Below, one piece after another: positions 1-10,541 of a stretch of 64,000 nucleotides of DNA; the first letter of the stretch is position 1, and each line of letters begins with the position of its first letter. The DNA is from Falciphora oryzae (taxonomy: Eukaryota; Ascomycota; Sordariomycetes; Magnaporthales; Magnaporthaceae). The notes below the pieces were generated by a model. That model was not told the DNA's origin and did no database searches. It was given only the letters and a program-made list of their open reading frames with translations. The position numbers and the translations under genes are program-made. The DNA lies in contig JNVV01000021.1 in the NCBI GenBank assembly GCA_000733355.1, positions 336,480 through 400,479 of the forward strand. The letters are read 5' to 3'.

Positions 1-125
1 TTTTTTGCGTCAAACTCCCTTAACTTGTTGGCTGTCCTCGATTTTCCTCAATCCCTCAACTTCCTCGGCCACAAACTCCTAATCCTAGAGTCTCCGTTGC
101 GCAGAGTTCAGGGTAGCACGGGGTT
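1..125. other. Upstream flank of the first gene
   Basis: Pyrimidine-rich sequence before the first supported start codon at 126. It may be leader or promoter, or more of the gene may lie outside the window. No other feature is seen. Confidence 0.4.
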
Positions 126-2602
126 ATGCAGTTCAGCACGGAGACCGGCTCAGTCAAGATAGGACATGTGGCAAGGTTCAAGGCTGTTCCCGTGTCAGCC
201 GCTCCGCTTCTCCAGGCCCTCACGGCAACCATCGTGCTGGATAAGCAGGAGAGGCGTCCCTTCAGGGAGCATATGCACTCCTTGATGGGCTCTGAGATGT
301 TTGCCGGCCCCGAGCTCGCAGGGAGTTGGGAAGTAGACGAGAGCATATCTGATGCGTTCCAGACCTTGGTCCGCGCTGGCTACACCATCCAGCCGCCGAA
401 GCAGCCCGACCAGGAGCCGGAGCGCGATGAGGAGACGGTCCAAGAGCAGAGGATCTTCATTGGGTATGACGCGAGGGCCGCTTCGGGCTCTTCGGGCGCT
501 ACGGAAGCGACTGGAGGGGCCGAACTCGACGTCCCAAGTACCGATGAGAGAGAAAGAACGGTACGTTCTCCTGTCTGTCATCAACTCCCATGCCCTATAG
601 CCCTTTCACACCATGTGGCTTTTTTTTCTTTCCAGAAGCTAATACGCACTTCGTGTCTTGTCATCAGGTGGCCGAAATATCGGCTGCATTCGAGAAGAAA
701 GACCCTGGGTCGATCGCTTCGATGGAGAGGGCCAACACGCCAGAACAGACCTCCTCCGACCAGGCAGTCTCTCAGATCCACGGCCCGTCGCCGCCACTCA
801 CTCCAAGGGCGAGCGGGTCATCAGGACAGTTTTGGCTGGAGCCGGAAGTGCGTGTAGGGAGCCCGATCGAGACCTCGGACGAAGCCAAGGACAGCGAATC
901 ACCCGCCCCTGAACTTGACAAGCGTGGCTACGACAGCTTCTACGCATCCCCGGCTGGGGGGAATAGCCCCCGCCCTGTGCGTCAAGACCCGTCTCGCCAA
1001 TCCTCGAAAGATTATCCCAGATGTTCGGACAAGAAGAGGCCTTGCGTGTCGAGAGTGGATTCCGATCTCTCGGGTTGGGAGGATAAGCTTGCCAGGCGTC
1101 AAGACGAGAACGAAACTCGCATGCTCAACATCGATATTGGCCTAGTGGCTCAACTCCTCACCATCATCCAGGACTTTGTTCCTCCAGCGCACAGCTGCAA
1201 TGGCGACATCCATCCTGGCGGCTCTCGCCTACTTATCCGCCTCCTCACCACCATCAGGAAGCATATTCCCGGCAGCCCATACCGTCTCCATTCGAAGCCT
1301 GCATCCCTTCGCTTAGTTCCTCGCCTATTCGGCATCATCCAGCCTTACATGCCTGAAGACGGAGCTAGTCCTAGAATCACGAATGGCGATGTGAGCTGTC
1401 TATTGGGAGACGTCCTAGCCGAAATTAGGGATTTTTGCCCTAATGTCGACCCCGATCCGGCCGTTAGGTCGGCTGACTACAAGCGCCCTCGATATTGGAT
1501 TGACAATCATCATAACCTGGCCCATCCTCCTCAATATCGGTCCCGCCGCCCTCGAGATCGCCTCATGAGCGGCGAGTGGTCTCGCTCATCCTCACCAAGG
1601 GGAGATGGCCGTCGAGCTCCCGAAAGAGGTGACTCCTGGGGAGACAGGCTACCCTATCCTACGGAGTCGAACACTTCATATGGCTACCAGCGCGGACATT
1701 TATTCGATGACTGTATTATCCTACGACAGGGACCCGAACGAATTCGTCAAGACTCCGTGGAGATGCCCGGTGGAGGTCGGGCCACCAAGATGCGGCTTCA
1801 GCCTACGGATCGGGGAGTGAAACGGTACAACCCTGTTGTGCCCGCGTTTGACAAGCAGCCCAGTCCTGCTAATGCCCGCATGCAACCTCCGCCCCTCCAA
1901 CAGGGTCCCCGGGACCCGGAGCCATTCCTGCCACCTCCGGAAGCCACGGCGCGGCCCGCTGACAGCCTCAAAGACCTGCTGCCTCCGCACCACGTCATTG
2001 TCGAGTCGTGGCTGTTAGGTCTCTACCTGGGCTCCTCCAGCTACGTGGTCACCCTTGGAAACCCAGGCCCGGTCCCGTCGACGAGCCGCCCCAACTACGG
2101 CGTCATCTTCGTACCGGCCGGGGAGGAGTGGAGGGTCACCGAGTGGCGCGGCACACGTGCCAACACCGAGAAGTGCCGCGCGGTCGTCGGGGCGGCGGAA
2201 CTGGGCACATATCTCGCCTCGTCGGCCTACATGGTCGCCATCGTCAGCCCTGACGTGGACCCGCTCCGACCTGAGGGCGAGTACGGAGCCGTCATCGTGC
2301 CGGTCGGGGAGGAGTGGCGGCTCCGCGCGTGGGATGGAAATCATGCCACCGAATCTGACGAGCATCAGACCGTTGGCAGGAACAGCCTGGGCCAGACCGT
2401 CCATCTGTTGCCGACGACGGTGAGCGAGGTCACCGATCATGACATTGCAGCGGGTGCCATTGAGGTTGGGCCCGGACAATGGATCCTAGCACCTGCTGTA
2501 GCGCAGACGTGCGAAGATGAACGTCAGTACCATCGGCGCGGATATGTACAGCCCACGGCTCGGCTCATGGTGTTTCCTCCTCGAGCTCTCGGCCGGCATT
2601 AA
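126..2602 (+). CDS. Unrecognised repeat-containing protein, 789 aa, two exons
   Basis: Exon 1 is 126-560 and exon 2 is 668-2602. The intron (561-667) starts GTACGT, contains a T-rich tract and ends TCATCAG; an earlier CAG at 635 would break the frame. I recognise no known family. Residues about 299-403 hold four copies of a 28-29 residue unit ending in L-L-x-x-I-x-x-(F/H/Y)-x-P, for example QLLTIIQDFVP and RLLTTIRKHIP. The middle (about 420-590) is basic, Pro/Arg/Ser-rich and probably disordered. Residues about 592-653 and 654-715 are a tandem duplication of a 62-residue module sharing a YG-x-x-x-VP-x-GEEWR-x-x-x-W-x-G core. No signal peptide or membrane segment is visible. The start at 126 is simply the first ATG in frame, so a further upstream exon is possible. 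It is probably a lineage-restricted protein; function unknown. Confidence 0.75.
1127..1443 (+). repeat. Four 28-29 residue protein repeats within the first gene
   Basis: The units begin QLLTIIQDFVP, RLLTTIRKHIP, RLFGIIQPYMP and DVLAEIRDFCP, spaced 29, 28 and 29 residues. Several are preceded by an N-x-D-(I/V) motif. The pattern suggests paired short helices, each unit closing on a proline. Confidence 0.7.
2006..2377 (+). repeat. Tandem 62-residue module duplication within the first gene
   Basis: Module A is encoded by 2006-2191 and module B by 2192-2377. Both read LG-x-YL-x-SS-x-Y-x-V, then YG-x-x-x-VP-x-GEEWR and a W-x-G, and both end in VG. The DNA around the GEEWR part is also clearly alike, so the duplication is not very old. 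A weak, shortened third unit may follow. Confidence 0.8.
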
Positions 2603-3466
2603 GTTCAATATCGCGATGATGAGTGGGAAGGCGCGAGGAGGGGATAACGGACGATCTGGTCCATTTCGTTGTCAAAATTTCTGCCTATATTCTTCAAAGG
2701 ACTTTCATTGTTGTACTCGAACGAGCCCATAGACATTTCTTTCCTGTAGATCTCCATAGGTACCCTATGCCACAATCCTGGATATCTAAACAGCGCGACA
2801 TCAGTCCTAGTCCACCCATTCAGAGAATCTGACTTGCCATTTGCGGCAATATCTAGTCCAAGTCAAATATGGGAAAAGTATGAAGATTTCCCCCTCCTGT
2901 CGTTCAATTGTACTCCCTTAATCAATATTAGGATCTAGGTGTCTATCAAGACCTAACGACCAGGTGCCCTGGCTCGCCAGAGCGTGGAAGGAAAGGGCAA
3001 AAAATGGCAAAAAGCTCACCGAGCACCGCTCGGTTACGAAACCCTCGTAAGGGTTTACTGTGTTCTTTTGTGGTGACCGCACAGGGGTTTCCACCCGGGT
3101 TCGAACCGGGGACCTCTAGAATTTTTATCTGGTAGACGGTGTGTGGTGCAATCGCATCCAACTGCACCATCCGCGGTGCCCCGGTTGTTGGAAGGCACGG
3201 CAGGAGCTCGGATGATAAACCCTAGGGGGAGAAAGGGTGGCAGCTGGGGCAGACGCGCCTTGCCACTGTCGTCGTCACCTGGCTCTCACTTTGGCAGCTG
3301 GCCGTGGGCACGCACATGCCCTGACAGTGTCTGGGCAGCCACCAAGCCATACATGCGTGGCAGAGAGGTAAAACATATAGGTAATAGGAATAAAGGTGCT
3401 GCTTCCCCTGAAGAATCTCCAATATGAACACGGTAAATCCCTCCTCCTAGCCTGGGACTTCCACCC
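2603..3466. other. Intergenic region between convergent genes
   Basis: This 864-nt gap lies between the 3' ends of the repeat protein and the sulfotransferase-like gene. Its one notable content is the tRNA-derived SINE-like element on the minus strand (about 2990-3182). I see nothing coding. Confidence 0.7.
2990..3182 (-). mobile_element. tRNA-derived SINE-like element, copy 1
   Basis: Read on the minus strand, an A-box-like TGGTGCAGTTGGA (3169-3157) sits in a perfect 6-bp D-arm-like hairpin (GGTGCA/TGCACC). About 50 nt later comes a canonical B box GGTTCGAACCC (3107-3097) in a perfect 5-bp T-arm (CCCGG, loop TTCGAAC, CCGGG). The acceptor strands do not pair, so this is not a working tRNA. 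Downstream are two hairpins: AAACCCT-TACG-AGGGTTT (3056-3039) and ACCGAGC-GGT-GCTCGGT (3034-3018). Then come T5 and T6 runs (3013-3009 and 3004-2999) that fit Pol III termination. The module from the T-arm end onward recurs at 46.9 kb. A tRNA head with a conserved non-tRNA body is the SINE layout; a structured Pol III ncRNA is the alternative. Ends are approximate. Confidence 0.6.
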
Positions 3467-4326
3467 TCAGCCGAACCTGCTCACCCAGAAATACTTGTAC
3501 GCCAACCAACCCACCGCAGAGGCAACCCCGATAATCCCCAGCCACACGGCCGTGCCCGTGATGATGATGCCCCTGAACACGGCCCTCGCCTCGTTAACGT
3601 TGTTGTTGTGCGGGAACGGCCTGTCCGGCACCGGCACGCCCAGGATCTTGCACAGCGGGCCCCAGCCTTCGCTCACGCGGTAGAAGAACAGCTTCTCGGG
3701 CGGGATGATGCGCCGCAGGCGGTCCTCGTGGTCCCTTATGCTCTCGACGCGGAAGTCGTCGTACCCCAGGCGGTAGGCGATGAGCTTCTCGTGCAGCCTG
3801 TACCACCTGCTGTGGTGCCAGACGCCCGGGACGACGGCGGCGAAGATGGGGGCGTACCACACCGTCGCCATGTCGGCCATCTTGTACATGGACACGGCCC
3901 AGGGGACGACGTCGCGGGTGGTGCAGACGACGATGGCCTCCGGGAAGACGCGCAGGATCTCGGCCGCCATCATGTTGGCAGGCGTGTCCATGGTCGAGGA
4001 GTAGCCCTCGAGCAGGTCGGCGAGGAGGTACTCGATGCGCTTCTGGTCTGCTACGGTTTTGGCCTTGGGAGCCAGCTCCATCACCTCGAGCCAGGCGTGC
4101 TGCTGGCGCCGCGTGCCGCAGAAGCACTGGATGCCCGAGTCGTGGACGGGCCCGTCGAGGAGGATCTGGAGGGCTTCGTTGAGGGTTTTGGTGCCGGTTC
4201 GGGACCTTTTTTTGTGTCAGTTGGGTTCATTGAGAGACGGTGGTGTGTTTGGGATACCACTTGCATGCCCGCGCCGATGACGCGAAACTTTGTCCCGGGC
4301 ACTGCCTTGCTTGGTGATTGTCCCAT
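3467..4326 (-). CDS. Sulfotransferase-like P-loop protein (fungal Sulfotransferase_4 type), 266 aa
   Basis: Exon 1 is 4326-4265 and exon 2 is 4205-3467. The 59-nt intron (4264-4206) has a GC donor (GCAAGT) and an AAAG acceptor. Only this splice restores the P-loop-like motif GAGMSRTGTKT of the family (5'-phosphosulfate-binding region). The start MGQSPSK and the 266-aa length fit the fungal members. Other conserved blocks are CTTRDVVPWAVSM (about residue 130) and SEGWGPLCKILGVPVPDRPFPH near the C-terminus. A hydrophobic segment (IIITGTAVWLGIIGVASAVG) close to the C-terminus should anchor the protein in a membrane with the catalytic domain on the cytosolic side. Family membership is from the motifs. 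The substrate is unknown, and many members of this fungal family have no tested sulfotransferase activity. Confidence 0.88.
4206..4264 (-). other. GC-AG intron
   Basis: The donor reads AT|GCAAGT and the acceptor AAAAAAAG|GTCC. The next in-register GT, two codons on, would not restore the P-loop frame, whereas the GC donor gives an exact ATG codon across the junction followed by SRTGT. GCAAGT is the usual form of this minor donor class. Confidence 0.85.
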
Positions 4327-6250
4327 GGTGTTTTCTTTGCTACTTGCTGGCCAACGACTTTCCTTTCAGGAGCTATACAGCCAGAGAATGATGGGGTTAA
4401 GCAAGAAGAAAAGAAGAAAACGTGTGGCGCCGAACGCCGACTACTTAGGTCAAGATGAAGCTAGACGTCACACACACGAACCCACGCGCCTGGCCCGAAG
4501 TCGGCCAAGCACCCTTTTCAGTCCCTTATCAGCAGCGGACCAGATAAATTGCGCGTTATAATGCACGTACGCGTCCCATGCGGGCCGCTTTTCACGGTGC
4601 GGAAGGGTCCGGGAATAAGAAAAAGAATAGTCCTCCGTCTTCCGTAACATACGTATGTACGAGGTAGGCCGGGCTTGGCTATATGAACGTTATCAAAGTC
4701 CCGTCGATCTCTTGTGTAGCAGGAGCACTAGGCCGGCTTGGGAGGGTGTGTATGAGGTTGAGTTGGGGAACGTGTGGGGAACGGCTTGGGTGGTAGAAAG
4801 CTGGTGTTGGAGAGAGTAGGGGGGCTTGATACAATACAGGTCTCCGAGGGGAGGCGGGCCCGTCATCCCCCATCACACCGCACATGGAGGAGCCGCCGGC
4901 CGCATAGCATGTATCCGATCTCCCGGCTCTGTCTTCTGTCTCCGCGTGCTGGATCTGGTAACTGTGGCTATCCGCTGACTTGGGCATGCCCTGCCCTTGC
5001 TTGGTGGATGATAGCCATCCGTACAGTCCATGGCCTGATGTTGGCGTCATCCGGTGGTAGGAGAAGACAAAAACCACCGAGCCTGGGTTCACACGTCCAA
5101 GCCTTCATGTTTTTTTTTCTTGTCACATATCGTCATATCTTCTCGGATGCTCTGGAGATCATCGCTGCAGTCAACGTCGGGACCTCTCCCGACAGCCGGA
5201 AAATGGGCCCCACACGACTTCCTACCACTGTGATGTTCGGCGTTGGCAGTCGGTGGGTAGCCTCCAATAACCGTATACAGTTGGCAGCATGGAAAATAGC
5301 CCTCCCTTCCCTGCCTTGTGCATTTCAACCTTTTTATCCGCTTTAATAATCTCCGGAATGTGCCTCCATCCTTTTTTTTTTCTGAGAGCAAATGGCTCCG
5401 GGTATGTGGGAATGTGGGAATATCTGTGTATCTAAGTGGGTGGGCTTCCCAACATCTTCTTTTGGCTGAAGTGCCTTGTAACCCCCTTGGCTATAGGCGG
5501 CGTGGGAATAAGGTGTTTTTGGGGAAAATGCGGGGGTCATCTGCCGGCTTGGCAGAGCCCCCTTTTTTGATGGACTGGGTATCTGCAGCGGCCGTCGACT
5601 GGTCAAGACGCTGCCGTGGGCAAATGCCCTGGTTCAGCAGAAAGCTGTAGATGGGAGCTGGCTATCTGCGCAGCGCGTGGCTTGACGGCATCTATGAGAA
5701 GCATGTGTTTGTTGTGGTGAGGAGCGACAATAGCCGTGATACTTTGTGAATGGCGTCGTGTCTCGGAATTCTCAGCTCTATCAAGAGAGCTTATGCCACA
5801 TAGGAGGTGAGAGAGTCTCGAGAAGAAATGGGAATAAAAAGCGCCGAAAAGAAGGAATTAAAAGGTTGAAAAAACAAAAATACAGGAGTTGTTCCCTTGG
5901 TAGGATTTGAACTCTGGGTCCAACGAGCGCCTACCCCATCTATACGGATGTGCGACACCGTCCCGCTCAACAGCGCATTGATGTCATACGGCTTGTCAAG
6001 GCTCGTGAGAAGTTGGATCATGCTTTACGTGGAAGCTTCAAGTGGTCTTCACACCGTCTGGAGTCCTGGGGCGTGCATCATAGATTATTTCTATTTACTC
6101 GACTCTCGCCATGTACAGAAAACCACCGTCACATGCCTGAGAAAACAAGATGTGGACAACGCGCTGTGCTAAATCCCATATATGCCATGCAATGTCCAGC
6201 CCCTGGACGCCTCCCATATCCCGAAAACCACGATTACCTCCATATCTCCC
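4327..6250. other. Intergenic region with a tRNA-like relic
   Basis: About 1.9 kb between the start of the sulfotransferase-like gene and the 3' end of TOF1. The left end should hold the promoter of the former. The only other signal is the tRNA-like B-box sequence around 5.9 kb. No coding sequence is supported. Confidence 0.6.
5885..5985 (-). other. Possible tRNA-like relic
   Basis: The minus strand carries a B-box-like GAGTTCAAATCC (5914-5903) with an A-box-like TGTTGAGCGGGA upstream, and a T-rich stretch follows downstream. The T-stem is imperfect and no matching acceptor stem is found, so it is not an intact tRNA. It may be a decayed SINE head or chance. Confidence 0.25.
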
Positions 6251-9200
6251 CTATTCCTCATCACTACTATCCACAACGAACCCAGCCTTGGCTCGTCCCC
6301 GTTTCGGCACGGGCGCCTTGGCGACAGGCTCGTCGTCATCGTCACCTTCCATGTCGACGTCCGCGGCAGCAGCAGCAGCAGCAGCAGGCGTGCCGTCCGT
6401 CCCCATGGCGTCCTTCTCCTTGCCACCTTTGCCGTCGTCCACGTCGTCGTCGCTGACAACAAACGCCGCGGCCGCCTTCTTCCGGCGCTTGACCGGCTTC
6501 TTGGCCGTTTTGCGCTTCGGCGGCGGGGGCGACCGCGCCCCCGCCGTGCCGTCACTACCGTCGTCGTCTTCATCTTGAACGCTGTCCGACTTGCGCTTCC
6601 TCTTGCCGACCGACCCGCTATCGCTACCATCCTCGTCCTCATCATCGTCATTATCGTCGTCATCGTCGTCGCTGTCGTCAAGAAACGCCGCCTTATTCTT
6701 CTTCTTCGTCGCCTTCTTCCCATTAGCCACGGGCGGAGCCGACGACGCCGCCGCCGCCGAGGGCACGACATCCTCGCCATCGTCGACACCCAGCTCCATT
6801 AGCTTCGTGTACAGCGCGTCCCGCGCCGCCATCCGCTCCCGCTCGCGCGCGAAGAAGGCCGCGTCCGCCTCCGGGTCGTCCTCCTCGTCGCTCGAATGCA
6901 CCATGGCCGCAGACTTGATCTTGCGCAGCTTCTCGCGCTCCCTCTCCCTGCGCGCCCGCGCCTTCTCGTCCAGCTGCTCGTCAGTCGGTGGTTCCTTGTC
7001 GCCCTTGCGGCGGCGGGTGCCTTTCTTCTTTTTGCGCGCGCCTTCGTCCGGCTTGCGCGCCGTGGGGCCGCCGGGCTCGAAGAGGAACTCCTCCTCGCCC
7101 GACGAGTCATCGTCCAGCATGCCAGCAATGTCGTCGCCGTCGTCGAGCGCGGCCCTCCTGCGGCGCGCCGCTGCTGCTGCTGCTGCCGCCGTTGGCTTGC
7201 GCCGCAGCTGGTCCTCGGCCGACTTCCCGTCTTCGAACACGGGCGGGCTGAACTCGGCAGCGCTGATGTTGGTGAGGAACTCGAGCAGGTCGTCGGCGCC
7301 CAGTCGCGCGGGTATGATCCAGACGGACTCGGGCGTCTCGTCCGTGTCGGGCGACAGGCGCTCGAAGCCGACGAGCTTCATGAGGAGACGCAGGTGCGGG
7401 TTCTTGAACATGGCCAGCCGACGAGCGTCGGTGTCGGGTTGGACGACTGGGAGCGAACGTTAGTATACTGAGAGATAGGACAGGAAAACAAAACATGCAT
7501 AAAACGTGAGATAGGGGCAACCTACCGGTGTCTGAATGCTCCTTGGGCACCCGCTCACTAGGCTTCCCCGCGGCGCCCTCCTCCCCTTCACCGCTGCCGC
7601 CGCTCGTCTCGACGGACGGCATGGCCATATCCGCCACCTCCCAGGCGCGGCGCTCCGACTCGGCGTCCTCGAGCTTCTGCTTGACCCAGCCGATGTGCTC
7701 GGCCATGTTCTTGTCGAGCAGCACGCCGACGGCGACGGCGATCTGGCGGTCGAGCCCCTCGATGCCGGCCGTGGGCTTGAACTCGAGCTCGGCGGCGGGT
7801 CGGGGCTTGGCCGGCGACGCCGACGACAGCGTTTGCTTCTCGAAGCCGAACTCGAGGTAGTGGGCGGTGCTGTTGATCTTGGAGAAGAGCATCTCGATGA
7901 TGAGGGCCGGGCGCTCCTCGATCTTGCGCACGCACTTGCGCGTCACCTGCTTGACGAGCTCCTCCCAGTCGCGGAAGGTAGCCGATGTTTTTGGGAGGGC
8001 GTCTGGGCCGCGGACCATGTTGTACAGCAAATGGATGATGTCGACGCGGAACAGCATTACGCTCATGTCCTGCTTGAAGGCGACGCGGAAGAAGTAGCGG
8101 TGCGCGCGCTTGAGCTGCGCGTCGTCCAGGTCGCGGTAGTACCGCGCGAACGCCACAAAGGTGTCGACGACGCCCTGCGGCACGAAGCGCGCCGCGAAGC
8201 GCGAGAAGTCGAACTTGCGCTCCCTGCTGGTCCGCTCCGCCTGCGCCTCGTCCTCCTCGTCGCCCGAGTCGGCGCCGTCGGGGCCCGGCCCGCCGTCGAT
8301 GAGGTTCTCGCCCCCTGCCTCGGCGGCGGCGGCGGCTTTCTTCTTCTTCCGGGTCCGCTTGCGCGAGCGCACCTGCATGTCCACGTTCTGCTTGGAGTAG
8401 GCCTCCAGGATTCGGAGATAGGTGTGTGTGAGCTCGGTGCAGGCGTCAAGGTACTCGAACCCTTGGTCCTTGAAGGTTCTTGCAATGTTGGCGATGAGGT
8501 CGTGGGTAGTCTCCTCGTAGAAGAGACGATTGAGGATGTTGTCGGCAATATCTTCATTCTCCTCGCCGCCCGCGTCCGCCATGTCCTGAACCGTCAGCAG
8601 GATCTGAGTGAAGCAGCGCATCACCGTCGTCAACTCCTGCCAGTCCTTATCGTTGTAGGCCCGGTCCATGGCGCGGCTCATCGTGACGAACATCTCCTGG
8701 GTCAGGACTGCGGCGACAAGGTTGAAAGGTGACACTTCATCCTCCTGTGGCGGCGCTGCTGCTGCAGGGGCCGGCTTCTTTTTCTTCTTGTCCTTGTCCG
8801 TCTTTATCCTTGCGCGCTCCGCCTCAAGGAACCAGGAGACGAGATAAAAGAACTGGGCGCGATGCTGGTGGAGCAGGTATGGGGCCTCTCTTTCGATGGT
8901 TTTGCGGACGTGCTGGAACAGAGGGTTGAAGCCCGAGTCGAGAAAGTCCTCGACGAAACGCCTGAGCTGCGTGTTGGCTCTCGCGTTGAGCGAGACGGGT
9001 GGGCCGAGGTCCTTGGGCTCCATCTCGGCCTTGCGGGACTTGCGCGGGGGGCGGAAGGTCTTTGACTCATCCATCTTGCGTTCGCGGCTGGCCTTGTCAC
9101 GGAGGGCGTCCTGGCCCGAGACGGCAGACATCCTGCCGTCGGCGCGCTGGACCCAGACCATGGTGCCGAAGCGGTTGTGGCGGGTGGGGCCTCGCCTGTT

Positions 9201-10121
9201 GTGCGACTGCAGCATGGCCTTCTCCTTCTTGATCAGGTTGGCGAGGTCGTCGGCCTTGGCGTGGCCCAGGGCCTCCTCGTCGAGGAACAGCTTGGTGATG
9301 TCGACGCGCTTGACCAGGTGGAAGATGATCTCCATGACGATGACGTCTTCGGTGCGGAAGTCGTCGCCCAGGTTGGAAGCGATGGTTAACAGGGCGAGGA
9401 AGACGTCCTGGTAGGAGAAGGCGTCGATGGTGGCGGAGCGGGAGATCTGGGACTCGTCGCCCTCGTAGCTGAGGCCCGGGGGAGGGGCAATGGCGGCGAC
9501 ATTGCGGAGGAAGTAGAGCACCAGCTTGATGATGCCCTGGTCGCGTGGCGAGCGGTCCGAGGCGGGGACGGCCATGGACGGCAGGGCGACGCGGACGGCG
9601 GTGTGCAGGACCTGGGCGCCATCGTAGTTGACAATGTCGCGCTTGTAGGCGAGCTGGGCGAGCTGCAGGACGGGCATGTGGCGGTAGTGGTTGACGGTGG
9701 TGCGCTCGGGGTCCCGCTCGATGGGCCATGTGAGGGGGGTCAGGATCTCGTAGCAGGCCAGGGCGATGCGGGCGCGCAGGCGGCTGTCGGCCTCGGCTTC
9801 GGGCCACAGAGCCAGTATGGGGAGCAGGTCGCCGCCCACGACGTTGGCCTCGGCCAGGCAGCGGGCGACGTCCATGCGGTTCGTCTTCTCGTCGTAGAAG
9901 CGGATCCATCGCTTCATGTCGCGCAGCACCTCGAGGGCGTCGTCGCCAAGCTTGTAGCGGCCATCGTCGTCGGCGCTGGTGCCACCGAGCTGTGGTGGGA
10001 TTCGGGTTAGCGTGGCTATAGATAGGGGACAATAGGGGCGACATACCGCCGAGACGAGGCTGTTGATGTGCGCCCGCACTTCGGGGTGGACCACATCGTT
10101 GCTGCCCTCAGCCGCCTCCAT
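6251..10121 (-). CDS. TOF1: Topoisomerase 1-associated factor 1 (Timeless/Swi1 family), 1244 aa
   Basis: Exons are 10121-10047, 9989-7526 and 7446-6251. The introns are 10046-9990 (GTATGT..CACAG, 57 nt) and 7525-7447 (GTAGGT, branch ACTAAC, CCCAG, 79 nt). The N-terminus begins [20 protein letters not shown] and runs into the TIMELESS domain, with the signature [10 protein letters not shown] at about residues 107-116. The helical Timeless core continues to about residue 820. The second splice joins EHSDT to [20 protein letters not shown], a conserved C-terminal block. The last 300 residues alternate Lys/Arg-rich and Asp/Glu-rich low-complexity stretches and end in DSSDEE. The family works with Csm3 at the replication fork, in fork pausing, checkpoint signalling through Mrc1 and sister-chromatid cohesion. 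Length and domain order are normal. The 5' end faces the dehydrogenase gene 420 bp away. Confidence 0.95.
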
Positions 10122-10541
10122 GATTGGCGCAAGGAGGATGGGCCGGGACAATTGGGGAAAGCAGCTTTGAGGACGCTGGCGGGTGGGCGTCGATGTCGTG
10201 GTATCATGGAAGTTTTGCAAGGCTGTGGTGGGGAGCCTTGCGTTGGGCAGTTTAATGGGAGACGCGTTCTGGAAATTCTGGACGCGTCTCTTTCACGACC
10301 CTTGTCGGCAAGCGCACAAATCTGGGGCAATCAATTCCGAGGTTTACCCCTGCACCGGCAGCCAGGAATCTGGCCCGTGCACTGGCTAGCCCGCGCTTAC
10401 GGGCCCTACCCCTGCGCTACGCCGAGGTTAACCGCACTGGAATGCCCCCTGAAGATGATCTCATCGGCTCAAGTGCGGGCTCACTCGCTCTCCCTCCTCA
10501 ATTTCTCTTTGGCACAAAACACTAGGGAAGCAGCTGCAATA
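10122..10541. promoter_or_regulatory. Shared divergent promoter region of TOF1 and the acyl-CoA dehydrogenase gene
   Basis: The 420 nt lie between two start codons that point away from each other, so both promoters must lie here or overlap into the leaders. No specific transcription-factor site is claimed. Confidence 0.6.

Noticed and set aside
7536..8732. 398-aa open frame on the plus strand
   Set aside because: Antisense shadow of TOF1; Val/Leu/Arg/Glu-biased with no recognisable motif.
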